Assembly: GCA_001270045.2 (NCBI GenBank)
Contig: DF970666.1
Location: 62,001 to 126,000, forward strand
Source: Bacteroidales bacterium 6E
Lineage (GTDB): Bacteria; Bacteroidota; Bacteroidia; Bacteroidales; Prolixibacteraceae
Length of the DNA: 64,000 nucleotides
Reading direction: 5' to 3'
Made by a program: the position numbers and the translations under genes. The notes beneath the pieces are model-generated. The model was given only the letters and a program-made list of their open reading frames with translations. It was not told where the DNA came from and did no database searches. The number at the start of each line of letters is the position of its first letter. Positions within the stretch are counted from its first letter, which is position 1. Positions 43,090 through 52,365 of this stretch are shown piece after piece.

Positions 43090-44172
43090 ATGAAAAGATT
43101 ATTTACTCTTCTGATGGTCATTTTGGTTGCCGGGTCATACAGCCAATTGGTTGCCCAAGGCAAACCGAAAATTGTTTTTCAGAAAACCGAGCATAACTTT
43201 GGCTCTTTTAAGGAAAGTGACGGAGTTCAGACGACCACGTTTGAGTTCACCAATACCGGTGATGCTCCGCTGATCCTGAATGCGGTTACCGCTTCCTGTG
43301 GATGCACTACTCCCGACTGGTCACGCCAGCCAATCGCCCCCGGACAGAAGGGTACCGTCAAGGTTGCCTATAATCCGGCCAACAGGCCCGGTGCCTTCAG
43401 TAAAACTGCCACCGTAAGGAGCAATGCCGAAACCGCAGTTGTGGTACTTACCATCAGCGGAAGAGTGGAAGAACGCGAAAAGACGCTGGCTGAACTCTAT
43501 CCCCGTGAAATCGGTGTACTGCGTGCACAGCGCAACCACATTTCTTTCCCAACCATCAAGATGAGTGAGGTCAAAACCGAAACCCTTGAACTGCTGAATG
43601 ACACTGACAAGCCTGTATCGGTTGGTTTCCGTACTGTTCCTCCTCATATCAAGGCAACAGTAAATCCTGCCACCATTCCTGCCAAAGGCAAAGGTGTTTT
43701 GACTGTCGAGTATGATGCCAAGGCTGCCAATACCTATGGATTCGCATCTCACAGGATCTATCTCAGCCTGAATGGAAGCAATGATTACAAGAGTTCCATC
43801 GGTATCAGCGCAACCATCGAGGAAGACTTCTCTGCATTGTCAGCTGCCGAAATGGCTAATGCTCCCGTGGTAAACTTCAATACGCTGTCATATGATTTTG
43901 GCGACATCAAACAGGGTGAAAAAAAGGAATACACCTTCGAATTGGCCAACAAGGGAAAGCGTGACCTGGTCATTCGCAATGTCCGGTCATCATGCGGTTG
44001 CACCGCTGTTTCTCCCAGCAAGAATGTCATTGGTGCCGGTGAAACCGCGCCCATCAAGGTTGTCTTCGACTCAACCGGAAAAAAGGGACGCCAGAGCAAG
44101 ACAGTTACCGTAATAACCAACGATCCGAAAACTCCGACAACCACATTAAGGGTTTCCACCAACATTATCTGA
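43090..44172 (+). CDS. Exported protein with two DUF1573 domains
   Basis: About 360 residues from MKRLFTLLMVILV, which starts a signal peptide (about 1-22). Upstream in-frame ATGs are rejected because they precede that signal. Domain 1 (about 33-125) has HNFGSFKESDG and SCGCTTPDW; domain 2 (about 265-355) has YDFGDIKQGEKK and SSCGCTAV. The paired SCGCT motif is diagnostic of DUF1573, an Ig-like periplasmic fold. A middle segment without the cysteines (about 130-255) looks like a third degenerate Ig-like unit. Function unknown. Divergent from the two-component pair and probably its target. Confidence 0.92.
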   Translation: MKRLFTLLMVILVAGSYSQLVAQGKPKIVFQKTEHNFGSFKESDGVQTTTFEFTNTGDAPLILNAVTASCGCTTPDWSRQPIAPGQKGTVKVAYNPANRPGAFSKTATVRSNAETAVVVLTISGRVEEREKTLAELYPREIGVLRAQRNHISFPTIKMSEVKTETLELLNDTDKPVSVGFRTVPPHIKATVNPATIPAKGKGVLTVEYDAKAANTYGFASHRIYLSLNGSNDYKSSIGISATIEEDFSALSAAEMANAPVVNFNTLSYDFGDIKQGEKKEYTFELANKGKRDLVIRNVRSSCGCTAVSPSKNVIGAGETAPIKVVFDSTGKKGRQSKTVTVITNDPKTPTTTLRVSTNII

Positions 44173-44198
44173 TCGACTTTACTTTTTATCAATACCTT

Positions 44199-44237
44199 AA
44201 GGTGTCAGGGAAATTTCTTTGACACCTTTCTTTTTTT
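44199..44237 (+). terminator. Intrinsic terminator of the DUF1573 gene
   Basis: Stem AAGGTGTCA / TGACACCTT with a 12-base loop, followed by TCTTTTTTT. Confidence 0.85.
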
Positions 44238-44254
44238 ACCTGACTTTATCGGTG

Positions 44255-44262
44255 TATTTTTG
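44255..44262 (+). promoter_or_regulatory. Promoter -7 box for meaB
   Basis: TATTTTTG fits TAnnTTTG, 17 bases before the ATG, implying a very short leader. Confidence 0.45.
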
Positions 44263-44279
44263 CCAAAAAATAGTTTGAC

Positions 44280-45386
44280 ATGCACCCGAAGGATAAACAT
44301 ATTGAGAACCACCCTGATTATAAGGGACTAAAGGTTAATGAAGGAATCGAACAGCCGGCTCCGGTTAATGAGGCATCGGTTCGCCGGTTTCTGCAGAACC
44401 GTCGACGGCAACATACTGCCGGGGAGTTTGTGGAAGGAATCCTGAAAGGGGATATCACCATGCTGAGCAGGGCCGTAACCATGGTGGAAAGTGCCAGGCC
44501 CGAGCACCAGATGATTGCCCGGGAAGTGATCAGCGAATGCCTGCCATACAGCGGAAAATCACTTCGCGTGGGAATTACCGGAGTGCCCGGAGCAGGCAAA
44601 AGTACCTTTATCGAAGCTCTGGGAACCCTGATTACCCGTGAAGGCCATAAACTGGCAGTACTCGCCATTGATCCGAGTAGCGAACGCAGTCGGGGGAGTA
44701 TTTTGGGCGACAAGACCCGCATGGAAGAGCTCTCCTCCGATCCCAATGCCTATATTCGTCCCAGCCCTTCGGCCGGTTCATTGGGTGGTGTTGCCCGGAA
44801 GACCCGTGAAACGGTGATCCTCTGCGAAGCTGCAGGCTTTGATACCATTTTTATTGAAACGGTTGGTGTAGGTCAAAGTGAAACTGCCGTACACAGTATG
44901 ACCGATTTTTTTCTTTTGCTGATGCTGGCTGGTGCCGGTGATGAACTGCAGGGAATCAAACGGGGAATTATGGAAATGGCCGATCTCGTAGCCATCAACA
45001 AGGCCGACGGTAATAATGTCGAAAAGGCGGGTTTGGCACGCGTCCAGTACAAGAATGCACTACATCTTTTCCCTGCCAAGGATTCTAAGTGGGACCCTGT
45101 TGTGCTGACCTGCTCTTCCATAGAAAAAACCGGAATCCGGGAGATTTGGGATACCCTGACCCATTACCGGAAGGCAGTCTCGGAGAATGGCCATTTTCAG
45201 GCCAACCGAAATGCACAGGCCCGATACTGGATGTACGAAACCATTGATGAACAGCTAAGGCAGGGATTCTACCATGATTCGAATGTCAAAGGAATGCTTT
45301 CTGACATGGAACGCAGGGTCATGAACGCAGAAGTCAGTTCATTCGAGGCTGCCCGACTGCTCCTCGAAATGTACCGTAAAGACTGA
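44280..45386 (+). CDS. meaB: Methylmalonyl-CoA mutase-associated GTPase MeaB
   Basis: 368 residues, G3E family (ArgK/MeaB) GTPase that gates cobalamin delivery to, and protects, methylmalonyl-CoA mutase, used here probably in the succinate-propionate route. Walker A GVPGAGKSTF (about 101-110), the DPSSERSRGSILGDKTRM block (about 130-147) with the Mg and switch residues, IETVGVGQSE (about 196-205), and the guanine motif NKADG (about 239-243). The mutase genes are not in the window. An N-terminal arm of about 70 residues is typical. Confidence 0.96.
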   Translation: MHPKDKHIENHPDYKGLKVNEGIEQPAPVNEASVRRFLQNRRRQHTAGEFVEGILKGDITMLSRAVTMVESARPEHQMIAREVISECLPYSGKSLRVGITGVPGAGKSTFIEALGTLITREGHKLAVLAIDPSSERSRGSILGDKTRMEELSSDPNAYIRPSPSAGSLGGVARKTRETVILCEAAGFDTIFIETVGVGQSETAVHSMTDFFLLLMLAGAGDELQGIKRGIMEMADLVAINKADGNNVEKAGLARVQYKNALHLFPAKDSKWDPVVLTCSSIEKTGIREIWDTLTHYRKAVSENGHFQANRNAQARYWMYETIDEQLRQGFYHDSNVKGMLSDMERRVMNAEVSSFEAARLLLEMYRKD

Positions 45387-45809
45387 CATCTTTTCCATTT
45401 CCCCTGCCGCAAACTAATTAGTCATTCCCTTTTGTGTTTCGCCTTACCAATTTGGTAGCAGACTATAGAAATGCTTTAAAGCCGGTAACTATCGCTTCAT
45501 CTTCCCAATGGCCAAATGAAGCAGCCCCAATAAGGCAAGGGCCTGCCTGCAACCAGAACCAGCTACACCTCCCGAAAACAGCTTATGGATGTTGGAATCT
45601 CACATCTTTTATAACCCACCCCATATTGATATTTTCAATATCTTTGAATCAACTTTTTTATCCTGAAAGTGTTAATATTTGAACAAAATCAAAAAGACAC
45701 CAGGTGATTTTCGCTTTTGGAATATATCCAGGCCAATTTTGTTCGAGCAGGTTTGGAAGGCGATCCCGGTCGATCACGGGAACATCTGGCCACTAATAAC
45801 AAAAATAAA
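45387..45809. other. 423-base intergenic region before lpd
   Basis: No gene is supported; an 82-codon open frame (45434-45682) has no motif and an unlikely composition. I see no clear terminator for meaB and no confident promoter. The last 90 bases are in frame with lpd but give a non-conserved extension. Confidence 0.45.
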
Positions 45810-47207
45810 ATGCAGATGAATTACGATGTATTGATAATCGGAAGCGGACCGGGCGGTTATGTCGCCGCTATCCGGGCTGCACAGCTTGGAATGAAAGTAG
45901 GGGTTGTGGAAAAAGAAAACCTGGGGGGCATTTGCCTGAACTGGGGGTGTATTCCCACCAAATCGTTGCTGAAGAGTGCCCAGGCTTATGAGTATGCTGT
46001 GCACGCAGCCGATTATGGAGTCTCCATTTCAGGTGAAATAAAGCCTGATTTTGAAGCCATGGTCAAACGCAGCCGCGGTGTTGCTGATGGTATGAGCAAA
46101 GGAATCCAGTTTCTCTTCAAGAAAAACAAGATTGAAGCCATCAGCGGTTTTGGCAAGCTGACCGGAAAAAATAAAGTCAGCGTAACTGCCGAAGACGGAA
46201 AAGTTCAGGAAATTACAGCCAAACACATCATTTTGGCAACCGGTGCCAGATCAAGACAATTACCGAATCTGCCCCTTGATGGCCAGAAAATATTTGGATA
46301 TCGCACGGCGATGACCCTGCCCAAACAGCCAAAGTCAATGGTTGTTGTTGGTTCAGGTGCCATTGGTAGTGAGTTCGCCTATTTCTACCAATCGATCGGC
46401 ACCCAGGTTACCCTCGTGGAGTTCCTTCCCAACGTTGTTCCGCTTGAAGACGAGGAAGTCAGCAAACAGCTTGAACGCTCGTTCAAAAAACTTGGCATGA
46501 AGGTCCTGACTAACTCATCGGTCGAAAAGGTTGATACTTCGGGCGATGTTTGCAAAGTGACCATCAAAACCAAAAAGGGTGAAGAAGTGGTAGATGCCGA
46601 AGTAGTCCTGTCGGCTGTGGGTATTACGCCGAACACCGAAGGTATTGGTCTTGAGGAATTGGGCGTAAATGTCGAGAATGGTCGCGTGTCAGTTGATGAA
46701 TTCTATAAAACCAATGTCGAGGGTGTGTATGCCATCGGCGATATCATTGCCACTCCAGCATTGGCTCACGTAGCTTCGGCCGAAGGGATCACCTGTGTGG
46801 AAAAGATTGCGGGCCTGAATCCTGAACCAATCGATTATAAGAATATCCCGGGTTGTACCTATACCATGCCTGAAGTCTCCTCTGTGGGTCTGACCGAAGC
46901 CAAGGCCAAAGAAGCCGGTTATGAGATCAAGGTGGGTAAATTCCCCTTCTCTGCCAGCGGAAAAGCCAGTGCTGCCGGCCACAAGGACGGTTTCGTCAAG
47001 CTGATATTCGATGCCAAGTATGGTGAACTCCTGGGAGCTCACATGATAGGTGGAAACGTAACCGAAATGATCGCAGAGCTGGTGTTGGCCAAAAAGCTGG
47101 AAGCTACCGGTCACGAGCTGATCAAGGCCATCCATCCGCACCCGACCATGAGCGAAGCCGTTATGGAAGCTGCCGCAGCTGCATACGGCGAAGTGATTCA
47201 CATCTGA
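45810..47207 (+). CDS. lpdA: Dihydrolipoyl dehydrogenase
   Basis: About 465 residues, FAD-dependent E3 subunit of 2-oxo acid dehydrogenases or the glycine cleavage system; it re-oxidises dihydrolipoamide with NAD. FAD site IIGSGPGGYVAA (about 8-19), redox disulfide GGICLNWGCIPTKS (about 38-51, C41 and C46), NAD site VVGSGAIGSEFA (about 180-191), second FAD motif VYAIGDI (about 309-315), and C-terminal catalytic pair HPHPTMSE (about 442-449). ATG at 45810 or 45816 fits; an upstream ATG (45717) would add a non-homologous tail. E1/E2 genes are not adjacent. Confidence 0.96.
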   Translation: MQMNYDVLIIGSGPGGYVAAIRAAQLGMKVGVVEKENLGGICLNWGCIPTKSLLKSAQAYEYAVHAADYGVSISGEIKPDFEAMVKRSRGVADGMSKGIQFLFKKNKIEAISGFGKLTGKNKVSVTAEDGKVQEITAKHIILATGARSRQLPNLPLDGQKIFGYRTAMTLPKQPKSMVVVGSGAIGSEFAYFYQSIGTQVTLVEFLPNVVPLEDEEVSKQLERSFKKLGMKVLTNSSVEKVDTSGDVCKVTIKTKKGEEVVDAEVVLSAVGITPNTEGIGLEELGVNVENGRVSVDEFYKTNVEGVYAIGDIIATPALAHVASAEGITCVEKIAGLNPEPIDYKNIPGCTYTMPEVSSVGLTEAKAKEAGYEIKVGKFPFSASGKASAAGHKDGFVKLIFDAKYGELLGAHMIGGNVTEMIAELVLAKKLEATGHELIKAIHPHPTMSEAVMEAAAAAYGEVIHI

Positions 47208-47247
47208 TTTTTGTCGGGAACCATCATTCCCGCATGATAAAGCATAC

Positions 47248-47287
47248 AGGAAGGGCAATGGCATCATGCTATGGCCCTTCCTTATTT
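47248..47287 (+). terminator. Intrinsic terminator of lpdA
   Basis: AGGAAGGGC / GCCCTTCCT stem with a 17-base loop, followed by TATTT; separates lpdA from the menaquinone operon. Confidence 0.7.
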
Positions 47288-47375
47288 CCGGATGCCTTGG
47301 ACAATCTGTTTTTGACGCCTCCGGGCATACATTAAATCAAAACTAATTTTTAAGTTCGCTGAATATTTCAGGATT

Positions 47376-47801
47376 ATGAAACATTTCAGGATGTCACTGG
47401 CTGAACTTAATGCGATGTCGGTGGGCAATATGGGAGAGAATCTGGGTATTGAATTTACCGAACTGGGCGATGGTTTCATTTGTGGAAAGATGCCGGTCGA
47501 CCACCGGACCAAACAACCGATGGGCCTCTTACACGGTGGTGCTTCAGCCGCCCTGGCGGAGACATTGGGTAGCGTCGGTTCGGCAGCAATGGTCGATCTT
47601 GCCCATCAAGCGGTGGTGGGTGTCGAAATCAATGCCAACCACCTTCGTAAGGTCACTGGGGGATTTGTTCATGGCAAGGCTTCCCTGTTGCTGAAAAGCA
47701 GGAAATTGCATGTATGGGATATCCGGATCACCGATGATGAAGGAGAATTGGTATGTGTTTCCCGGCTATCGGTAATGGTGCTTGAAAAAACCAAATCATG
47801 A
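47376..47801 (+). CDS. menI: Hotdog-fold thioesterase, probable DHNA-CoA thioesterase
   Basis: 141 residues, PaaI-type hotdog. LLHGGASAALAETLGSVGS (about 51-69) holds the active-site segment with the acidic residue (E63), and VGVEINANHLRKV (about 80-92) the second core helix/strand. The role is assigned from context: first gene of the men operon, where hydrolysis of 1,4-dihydroxy-2-naphthoyl-CoA is needed between MenB and MenA. The stop overlaps the menF start as ATGA. Confidence 0.9.
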   Translation: MKHFRMSLAELNAMSVGNMGENLGIEFTELGDGFICGKMPVDHRTKQPMGLLHGGASAALAETLGSVGSAAMVDLAHQAVVGVEINANHLRKVTGGFVHGKASLLLKSRKLHVWDIRITDDEGELVCVSRLSVMVLEKTKS

Positions 47802-48910
47802 ATTCTTCGGATCAAGTTTCCCTGGCTGTTTTCCAAAAGGTGATGGTCAGGGCGGGTAGGCCTTTTGTCAGCTATCGTCTGCCTGGCGAACCGCTTACTG
47901 TCACCATTTTCGGGCCTGGTTCTTTTCAAAAGCTGGACTCTTTCCGCAGTTTGCTCGATCAGGCCAATGGTTTTGTGATGGCTCCTTTCGAGGAGAATGG
48001 TCCCATATGGTGGCTTGAGTCTGAAAACAGGGTGGTGGGCAATTTTGTTGACATCAGATATCTTCCCAAAGATACAGCACCGCAGATGGAATTTTCATCC
48101 TTAACAGTTACGCCGCCTTCAAGGGATCAGTATATCCGGATGGTATCGGATGCGATCCATCATATCGAGAGAGGTGAAGCCGGAAAGATCGTGCTTTCGC
48201 GCCCAATCGTCCATGAGTTGAAAGATTCGGTAATGCATTCAGGAGGGTTGTTCGCGATTTTGTGTGAGATGTACCCTTCTGCATTCGTCTATCTGGCCCA
48301 TATGCCGGGGATGGGGCTTTGGACGGGTGCGTCCCCTGAACTTCTTCTTCGGAAAGATGGTCCTGAAATCCAAACCATATCTTTATCGGGAACCCGTGCA
48401 GCCTCCTCCGGAGATGTTCCGTGGGGCGACAAGGAAACCAATGAGCACCTATGGGTCAGTCGGTTTATTGCTGAGCAACTTGAGTTTCTCGGCTGTGAAA
48501 ACATGAAAGTGAGCCCGATGCACACTGTTCCCGCCGGAAGGGTTGAGCACTTGAGAACCACTTTCTCGGCAACCTGCAGTGAATCACGCACTGCTTCCCT
48601 GATCTATGCCTTGCATCCAACTCCCGCCGTTTGCGGCTGGCCTACCATGTCGGCCTACAACCTGATCCGCAGGATCGAGAACTATGACCGAAGTTTTTAC
48701 ACCGGTTTTATGGGACCTTTGTTCAATCGAAATGATTTCAGCTTTTTTGTCAACCTCCGTTGCATGAATATCCTGAAAGATCAGGCGGTAATATATGTGG
48801 GAGGCGGGATAACCATCGATTCGAACCCTCAAGATGAATGGAACGAAACTGAAATGAAAAGCCGCACCATGTTGGGTGCAATCGAAAAATTAGCCAATTT
48901 TGCTGACTAA
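47798..48910 (+). CDS. menF: Isochorismate synthase
   Basis: 370 residues, chorismate-utilising enzyme that converts chorismate to isochorismate for menaquinone. The catalytic domain (about 105-365) shows GEAGKIVLSRPIVHEL (about 126-141), the GASPELLLRK block (about 179-188), ISLSGTRA, HPTPAVCGWP (about 268-277) and YVGGGITIDSNPQDEWNETEMK (about 330-351) with the Mg glutamates. The N-terminal 100 residues are short and divergent, as in other Bacteroidota MenF. Ends 10 bases before the menD start. Confidence 0.95.
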   Translation: MNSSDQVSLAVFQKVMVRAGRPFVSYRLPGEPLTVTIFGPGSFQKLDSFRSLLDQANGFVMAPFEENGPIWWLESENRVVGNFVDIRYLPKDTAPQMEFSSLTVTPPSRDQYIRMVSDAIHHIERGEAGKIVLSRPIVHELKDSVMHSGGLFAILCEMYPSAFVYLAHMPGMGLWTGASPELLLRKDGPEIQTISLSGTRAASSGDVPWGDKETNEHLWVSRFIAEQLEFLGCENMKVSPMHTVPAGRVEHLRTTFSATCSESRTASLIYALHPTPAVCGWPTMSAYNLIRRIENYDRSFYTGFMGPLFNRNDFSFFVNLRCMNILKDQAVIYVGGGITIDSNPQDEWNETEMKSRTMLGAIEKLANFAD

Positions 48911-48920
48911 TTTGTCTGAA

Positions 48921-50609
48921 ATGACTGAAGGTAAAGAACAGATAGCCCGATTGGCAGAAATTATGATCCGGAAAGGTATCCGGAATGTTGTGGTTTCACC
49001 CGGGTCACGTAATGCTCCCGTCGTAATACTTTTTTCAAGATATCCTGAACTGAAGCTGGTCAGTGTGGCTGACGAGCGCAGTGCTGGCTTCGTCGCGCTG
49101 GGTATGGCCCAAATGCTGAATGAGACCGTAGCGGTGTTATGTACCTCTGGCTCTGCGGCAATCAATTATGGTCCGGCCATCTCGGAGGCTTTTTACCAAA
49201 AGGTTCCGTTGTTTGTCATTACGGCCGACCGCCCTGTTGAGTGGATTGACCAGGGTGACGGACAGACCATCCGCCAGCATCATCTTTTTGCCAACTATAT
49301 CCGGAAGAGTTATCAGTTGCCTTCCGATACCCAAACACCTGAATATCGCTGGTACTTCGACCGTCAGGTGAGCGAAGCTGCCGACCGCTGTGTTTTTCCC
49401 GTTCAAGGTCCGGTCCATGTGAATTTACCCTTATCTGAACCTTTGTATAACCTTGACTATACCCCTGAACCACAGGCAATGCGTATCATGGGGATAGCAC
49501 AGGGCGAAACCAGGTTAACCTATGATCAGCTGAATGAACTGGCTGGTCTCTGGAATGGATCTTCGCGGAAAATGGTCATTGCAGGCCAGCTCTCGCCGGA
49601 CCACGGGCTGGATGCCCTGGTGAAGAAGATCACCGATGATCCTTCTGTTATACTCTTAACGGAAACCACCTCCAACCTCGGGGGTGATTCCCATATCCGC
49701 TGTATCGACCGGGTTATTGAAGGTATCGGCCGCGAGATGAATACTTTTCAGCCCGAAATACTGCTTTCGTTTGGCGGAGCAATCGTATCCAAAAAGATCA
49801 AGGCACTGCTGAGAAAATATAGGCCACCACACCATTGGCATGTCAATCCTGATCCTGATGAGTTTCACCTGGATACCTACCAGTCGCTTACACTGACCAT
49901 TCCGCTAACGACCTCATCTTTCCTGTTCCAGTTTGCAGAGGTCGTGAAGCCGGCGGCCGGGAGTTATTTCATTGATTGGGCAAACCGGAAGAAGATCAGG
50001 AAAGAGCGGCATAAAGATTATCTAAAACAGCTTCCGTGGTGCGACATGAAGGCTTACGAGGTGTTATTCAATGGTATCCCTGAGGGAAGCCATGTGCACC
50101 TTTCAAACAGCACGCCCGTGCGCTATGCCCAGCTTTTTGACCATCAGAGGAACTTTTGGTTCTGGTCGAACCGGGGAACCAGTGGTATTGATGGATGTGT
50201 ATCAACCGCAGCCGGAGCTGCGATGGCCACCAGTGAAATGGTAACTGTAATAACCGGTGACATAGGATTTTTCTACGACAGTAATGCACTGTGGAACCAT
50301 CATCTGACACCCAATTTCAAGATCATCCTGATCAATAACGGTGGTGGAAACATCTTCAGGATTTTGCCGGGTCCCGACAAATACCCAGTCATGGGGCCAT
50401 TCCTTGAGACCGCCCATTCTTTGCATGCCGACGGTTTGGCATCGAACTTTGGCCTTGGTTATTTTGTTGCTTCTGATGAAAAACAACTGGAGGAGGTGCT
50501 TCCGGCTTTTTATGCAGAAAGCCAGCGACCTGCACTTCTTGAGATTTTTACCCCGGCCGAAGCGAGTGCCGAAACATTGAAAAATTACTTTAAATACCTG
50601 ATATCATGA
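48921..50609 (+). CDS. menD: 2-succinyl-5-enolpyruvyl-6-hydroxy-3-cyclohexene-1-carboxylate synthase
   Basis: About 562 residues, ThDP-dependent. It joins isochorismate and the succinyl semialdehyde unit from 2-oxoglutarate. N-terminal Pyr domain [12 protein letters not shown] (about 25-36) and [14 protein letters not shown] (about 52-65) including the catalytic glutamate; central domain (about 185-345); C-terminal PP domain with the thiamine diphosphate motif [12 protein letters not shown] ending [10 protein letters not shown] (about 445-478). ATG at 48921 is preferred over an in-frame TTG at 48900 that would overlap menF. Its stop overlaps the menB start as ATGA. Confidence 0.97.
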   Translation: MTEGKEQIARLAEIMIRKGIRNVVVSPGSRNAPVVILFSRYPELKLVSVADERSAGFVALGMAQMLNETVAVLCTSGSAAINYGPAISEAFYQKVPLFVITADRPVEWIDQGDGQTIRQHHLFANYIRKSYQLPSDTQTPEYRWYFDRQVSEAADRCVFPVQGPVHVNLPLSEPLYNLDYTPEPQAMRIMGIAQGETRLTYDQLNELAGLWNGSSRKMVIAGQLSPDHGLDALVKKITDDPSVILLTETTSNLGGDSHIRCIDRVIEGIGREMNTFQPEILLSFGGAIVSKKIKALLRKYRPPHHWHVNPDPDEFHLDTYQSLTLTIPLTTSSFLFQFAEVVKPAAGSYFIDWANRKKIRKERHKDYLKQLPWCDMKAYEVLFNGIPEGSHVHLSNSTPVRYAQLFDHQRNFWFWSNRGTSGIDGCVSTAAGAAMATSEMVTVITGDIGFFYDSNALWNHHLTPNFKIILINNGGGNIFRILPGPDKYPVMGPFLETAHSLHADGLASNFGLGYFVASDEKQLEEVLPAFYAESQRPALLEIFTPAEASAETLKNYFKYLIS

Positions 50610-51430
50610 GTAGTTCAAGAACCTGGACAACCATTAAGAAGTACGAGGAAATCAAGTTTGATTTCTTTGAGGGAATTGCCCGGATCACCATTAACAGGCC
50701 GCGTTACCGCAATGCTTTTACACCTGATACCATCAAGGAAATGATCGATGCCATGCACCATAGCCGTGAAAACGACAAGATTGGCGTGGTCGTGATTACA
50801 GGTGAGGGTGACAAGGCCTTTTGCAGCGGTGGTGACCAGAATGTCAAGGGACATGGTGGCTATGTCGGGAAAGACGGAGTGCCACGCCTGAATGTCCTCG
50901 ACCTGCAAAAGCTGATCCGTTCCTTGCCCAAACCGGTGGTAGCCATGGTGAATGGTTATGCAATCGGTGGTGGACATGTCCTGCACGTTGTATGCGACCT
51001 GACCATTGCATCCGACAATGCCATTTTTGGACAAACCGGACCTAAGGTGGGCAGCTTCGACGGTGGCTTTGGTTCTTCCTATCTGGCAAGGATCGTCGGA
51101 CAAAAGAAGGCCCGGGAAATCTGGTTCCTCTGCAGGCAGTATTCTGCACAGGAGGCTCTTGAAATGGGACTCGTCAACAAGGTGGTTCCATTTGACCAAC
51201 TCGAAGATGAGGTGGTCGATTGGTGTAAAACCATGATGGAAAGGAGCCCGCTGGCATTGCGAATGCTCAAGATGTGCCTCAATGCCGAACTCGATGGACA
51301 GGCAGGCCTGCAGGAACTGGCCGGAAATGCCACTCTGCTCTATTACCTGACCGAAGAGGCCCAGGAAGGGAAGAAGGCATTCCTCGAGAAACGCGCTCCC
51401 GATTTCCAGCAGTTTCCAAAATTCCCCTAA
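50606..51430 (+). CDS. menB: 1,4-dihydroxy-2-naphthoyl-CoA synthase
   Basis: 274 residues, crotonase superfamily. It closes the second ring of naphthoate from o-succinylbenzoyl-CoA. Oxyanion-hole segments [11 protein letters not shown] (about 72-82) and [17 protein letters not shown] (about 117-133), the active-site [20 protein letters not shown] (about 145-164), and a C-terminal tail RAPDFQQFP typical of MenB. The GGDQ variant with aspartate-type context is that of bicarbonate-independent enzymes; I did not resolve this fully. Central gene of the operon. Confidence 0.97.
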   Translation: MSSSRTWTTIKKYEEIKFDFFEGIARITINRPRYRNAFTPDTIKEMIDAMHHSRENDKIGVVVITGEGDKAFCSGGDQNVKGHGGYVGKDGVPRLNVLDLQKLIRSLPKPVVAMVNGYAIGGGHVLHVVCDLTIASDNAIFGQTGPKVGSFDGGFGSSYLARIVGQKKAREIWFLCRQYSAQEALEMGLVNKVVPFDQLEDEVVDWCKTMMERSPLALRMLKMCLNAELDGQAGLQELAGNATLLYYLTEEAQEGKKAFLEKRAPDFQQFPKFP

Positions 51431-51453
51431 ACTTGTCATTGCGCTGATATACG

Positions 51454-52365
51454 ATGCAAAAAAGTACGGTAAAGGCATGGATCCATGCAGCACGTTTGCG
51501 GACACTCCCTCTGGCGTTTTCAAGTTCCCTGATGGGCAGTTTCGTGGCATTGCATGACCATGGTTTCCGGTGGCAGGTAATGGCGTTGGCTTTGGTGACC
51601 ACATTGTTTCTGCAAATCTTGTCGAATCTGGCCAACGATTATGGCGATGCCATAAACGGTGCCGACAACCATGAGCGAGTCGGACCTGTCAGGGCTGTAC
51701 AGGGAGGTGATATCACCCCCGGACAAATGAAAAGGGGCATGGTGGTGACTTCGGTACTCTCTTTCCTGAGCGGGCTGGCATTGATTGGTGCGGGGGTTGG
51801 ATTTGGACATTGGCAGGTATGGCTCTTTTTTGTGGTCCTGGGGGTAACCGCTATATTGGCCGCACTTATGTATACCGCCGGAAAACGACCTTATGGTTAT
51901 ATAGGTCTGGGTGACCTGTTCGTATTTATATTCTTCGGACTGATTGCGGTTGCCGGTACCTATTTCCTGCATACACGCACTATCGGGATTTCCCTCTTTT
52001 TGCCTGCCGTCACTTTGGGTTTTCTGAGTTCAGGAGTGCTGAATGTCAATAATATGAGGGACATTAAAAGTGACAGGAAAGCGGGAAAAAAGACCGTAGC
52101 CGTTATGCTTGGACTGTCACGTGCCAAAGGGTACCATGTCTTTCTGGTTGCCGGGGGATGGGCTGCACTGCTCATCTGGACCCAGCTCAATTACCAATCG
52201 CCATGGCAATATATTTACCTGATCTCATTGCCTCTCTTTGTGGTTCACCTCTTGCAGGTGATGCGGACTGCTGATGCCGGACTCGATCCACAGCTGAAGC
52301 GGCTGGCGATCGGGACATTCATGCTGACCATTCTGTTTGGACTGGGAATCATCCTGTCATGCTGA
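51454..52365 (+). CDS. menA: 1,4-dihydroxy-2-naphthoate polyprenyltransferase
   Basis: 303 residues, UbiA-superfamily membrane prenyltransferase with about nine helices. First aspartate motif NDYGDAINGAD (about 53-63) and the ERVGPVRAVQGGDI block; second motif NNMRDIKSDRKAGKKT (about 196-211). It attaches the polyprenyl tail to DHNA at the inner membrane. It starts 23 bases after menB, and its TGA overlaps the ATG of the fused menC-menE gene (ATGCTGA). Confidence 0.95.
   Translation: MQKSTVKAWIHAARLRTLPLAFSSSLMGSFVALHDHGFRWQVMALALVTTLFLQILSNLANDYGDAINGADNHERVGPVRAVQGGDITPGQMKRGMVVTSVLSFLSGLALIGAGVGFGHWQVWLFFVVLGVTAILAALMYTAGKRPYGYIGLGDLFVFIFFGLIAVAGTYFLHTRTIGISLFLPAVTLGFLSSGVLNVNNMRDIKSDRKAGKKTVAVMLGLSRAKGYHVFLVAGGWAALLIWTQLNYQSPWQYIYLISLPLFVVHLLQVMRTADAGLDPQLKRLAIGTFMLTILFGLGIILSC

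Noticed and set aside
45434-45682. 82-codon open frame between meaB and lpdA
   Set aside because: Low-complexity, no motif, no start context; treated as non-coding.
50615-51604. 329-codon open frame antisense to menB
   Set aside because: Covers menB and the start of menA; no family resemblance and no promoter, so it is a shadow frame.
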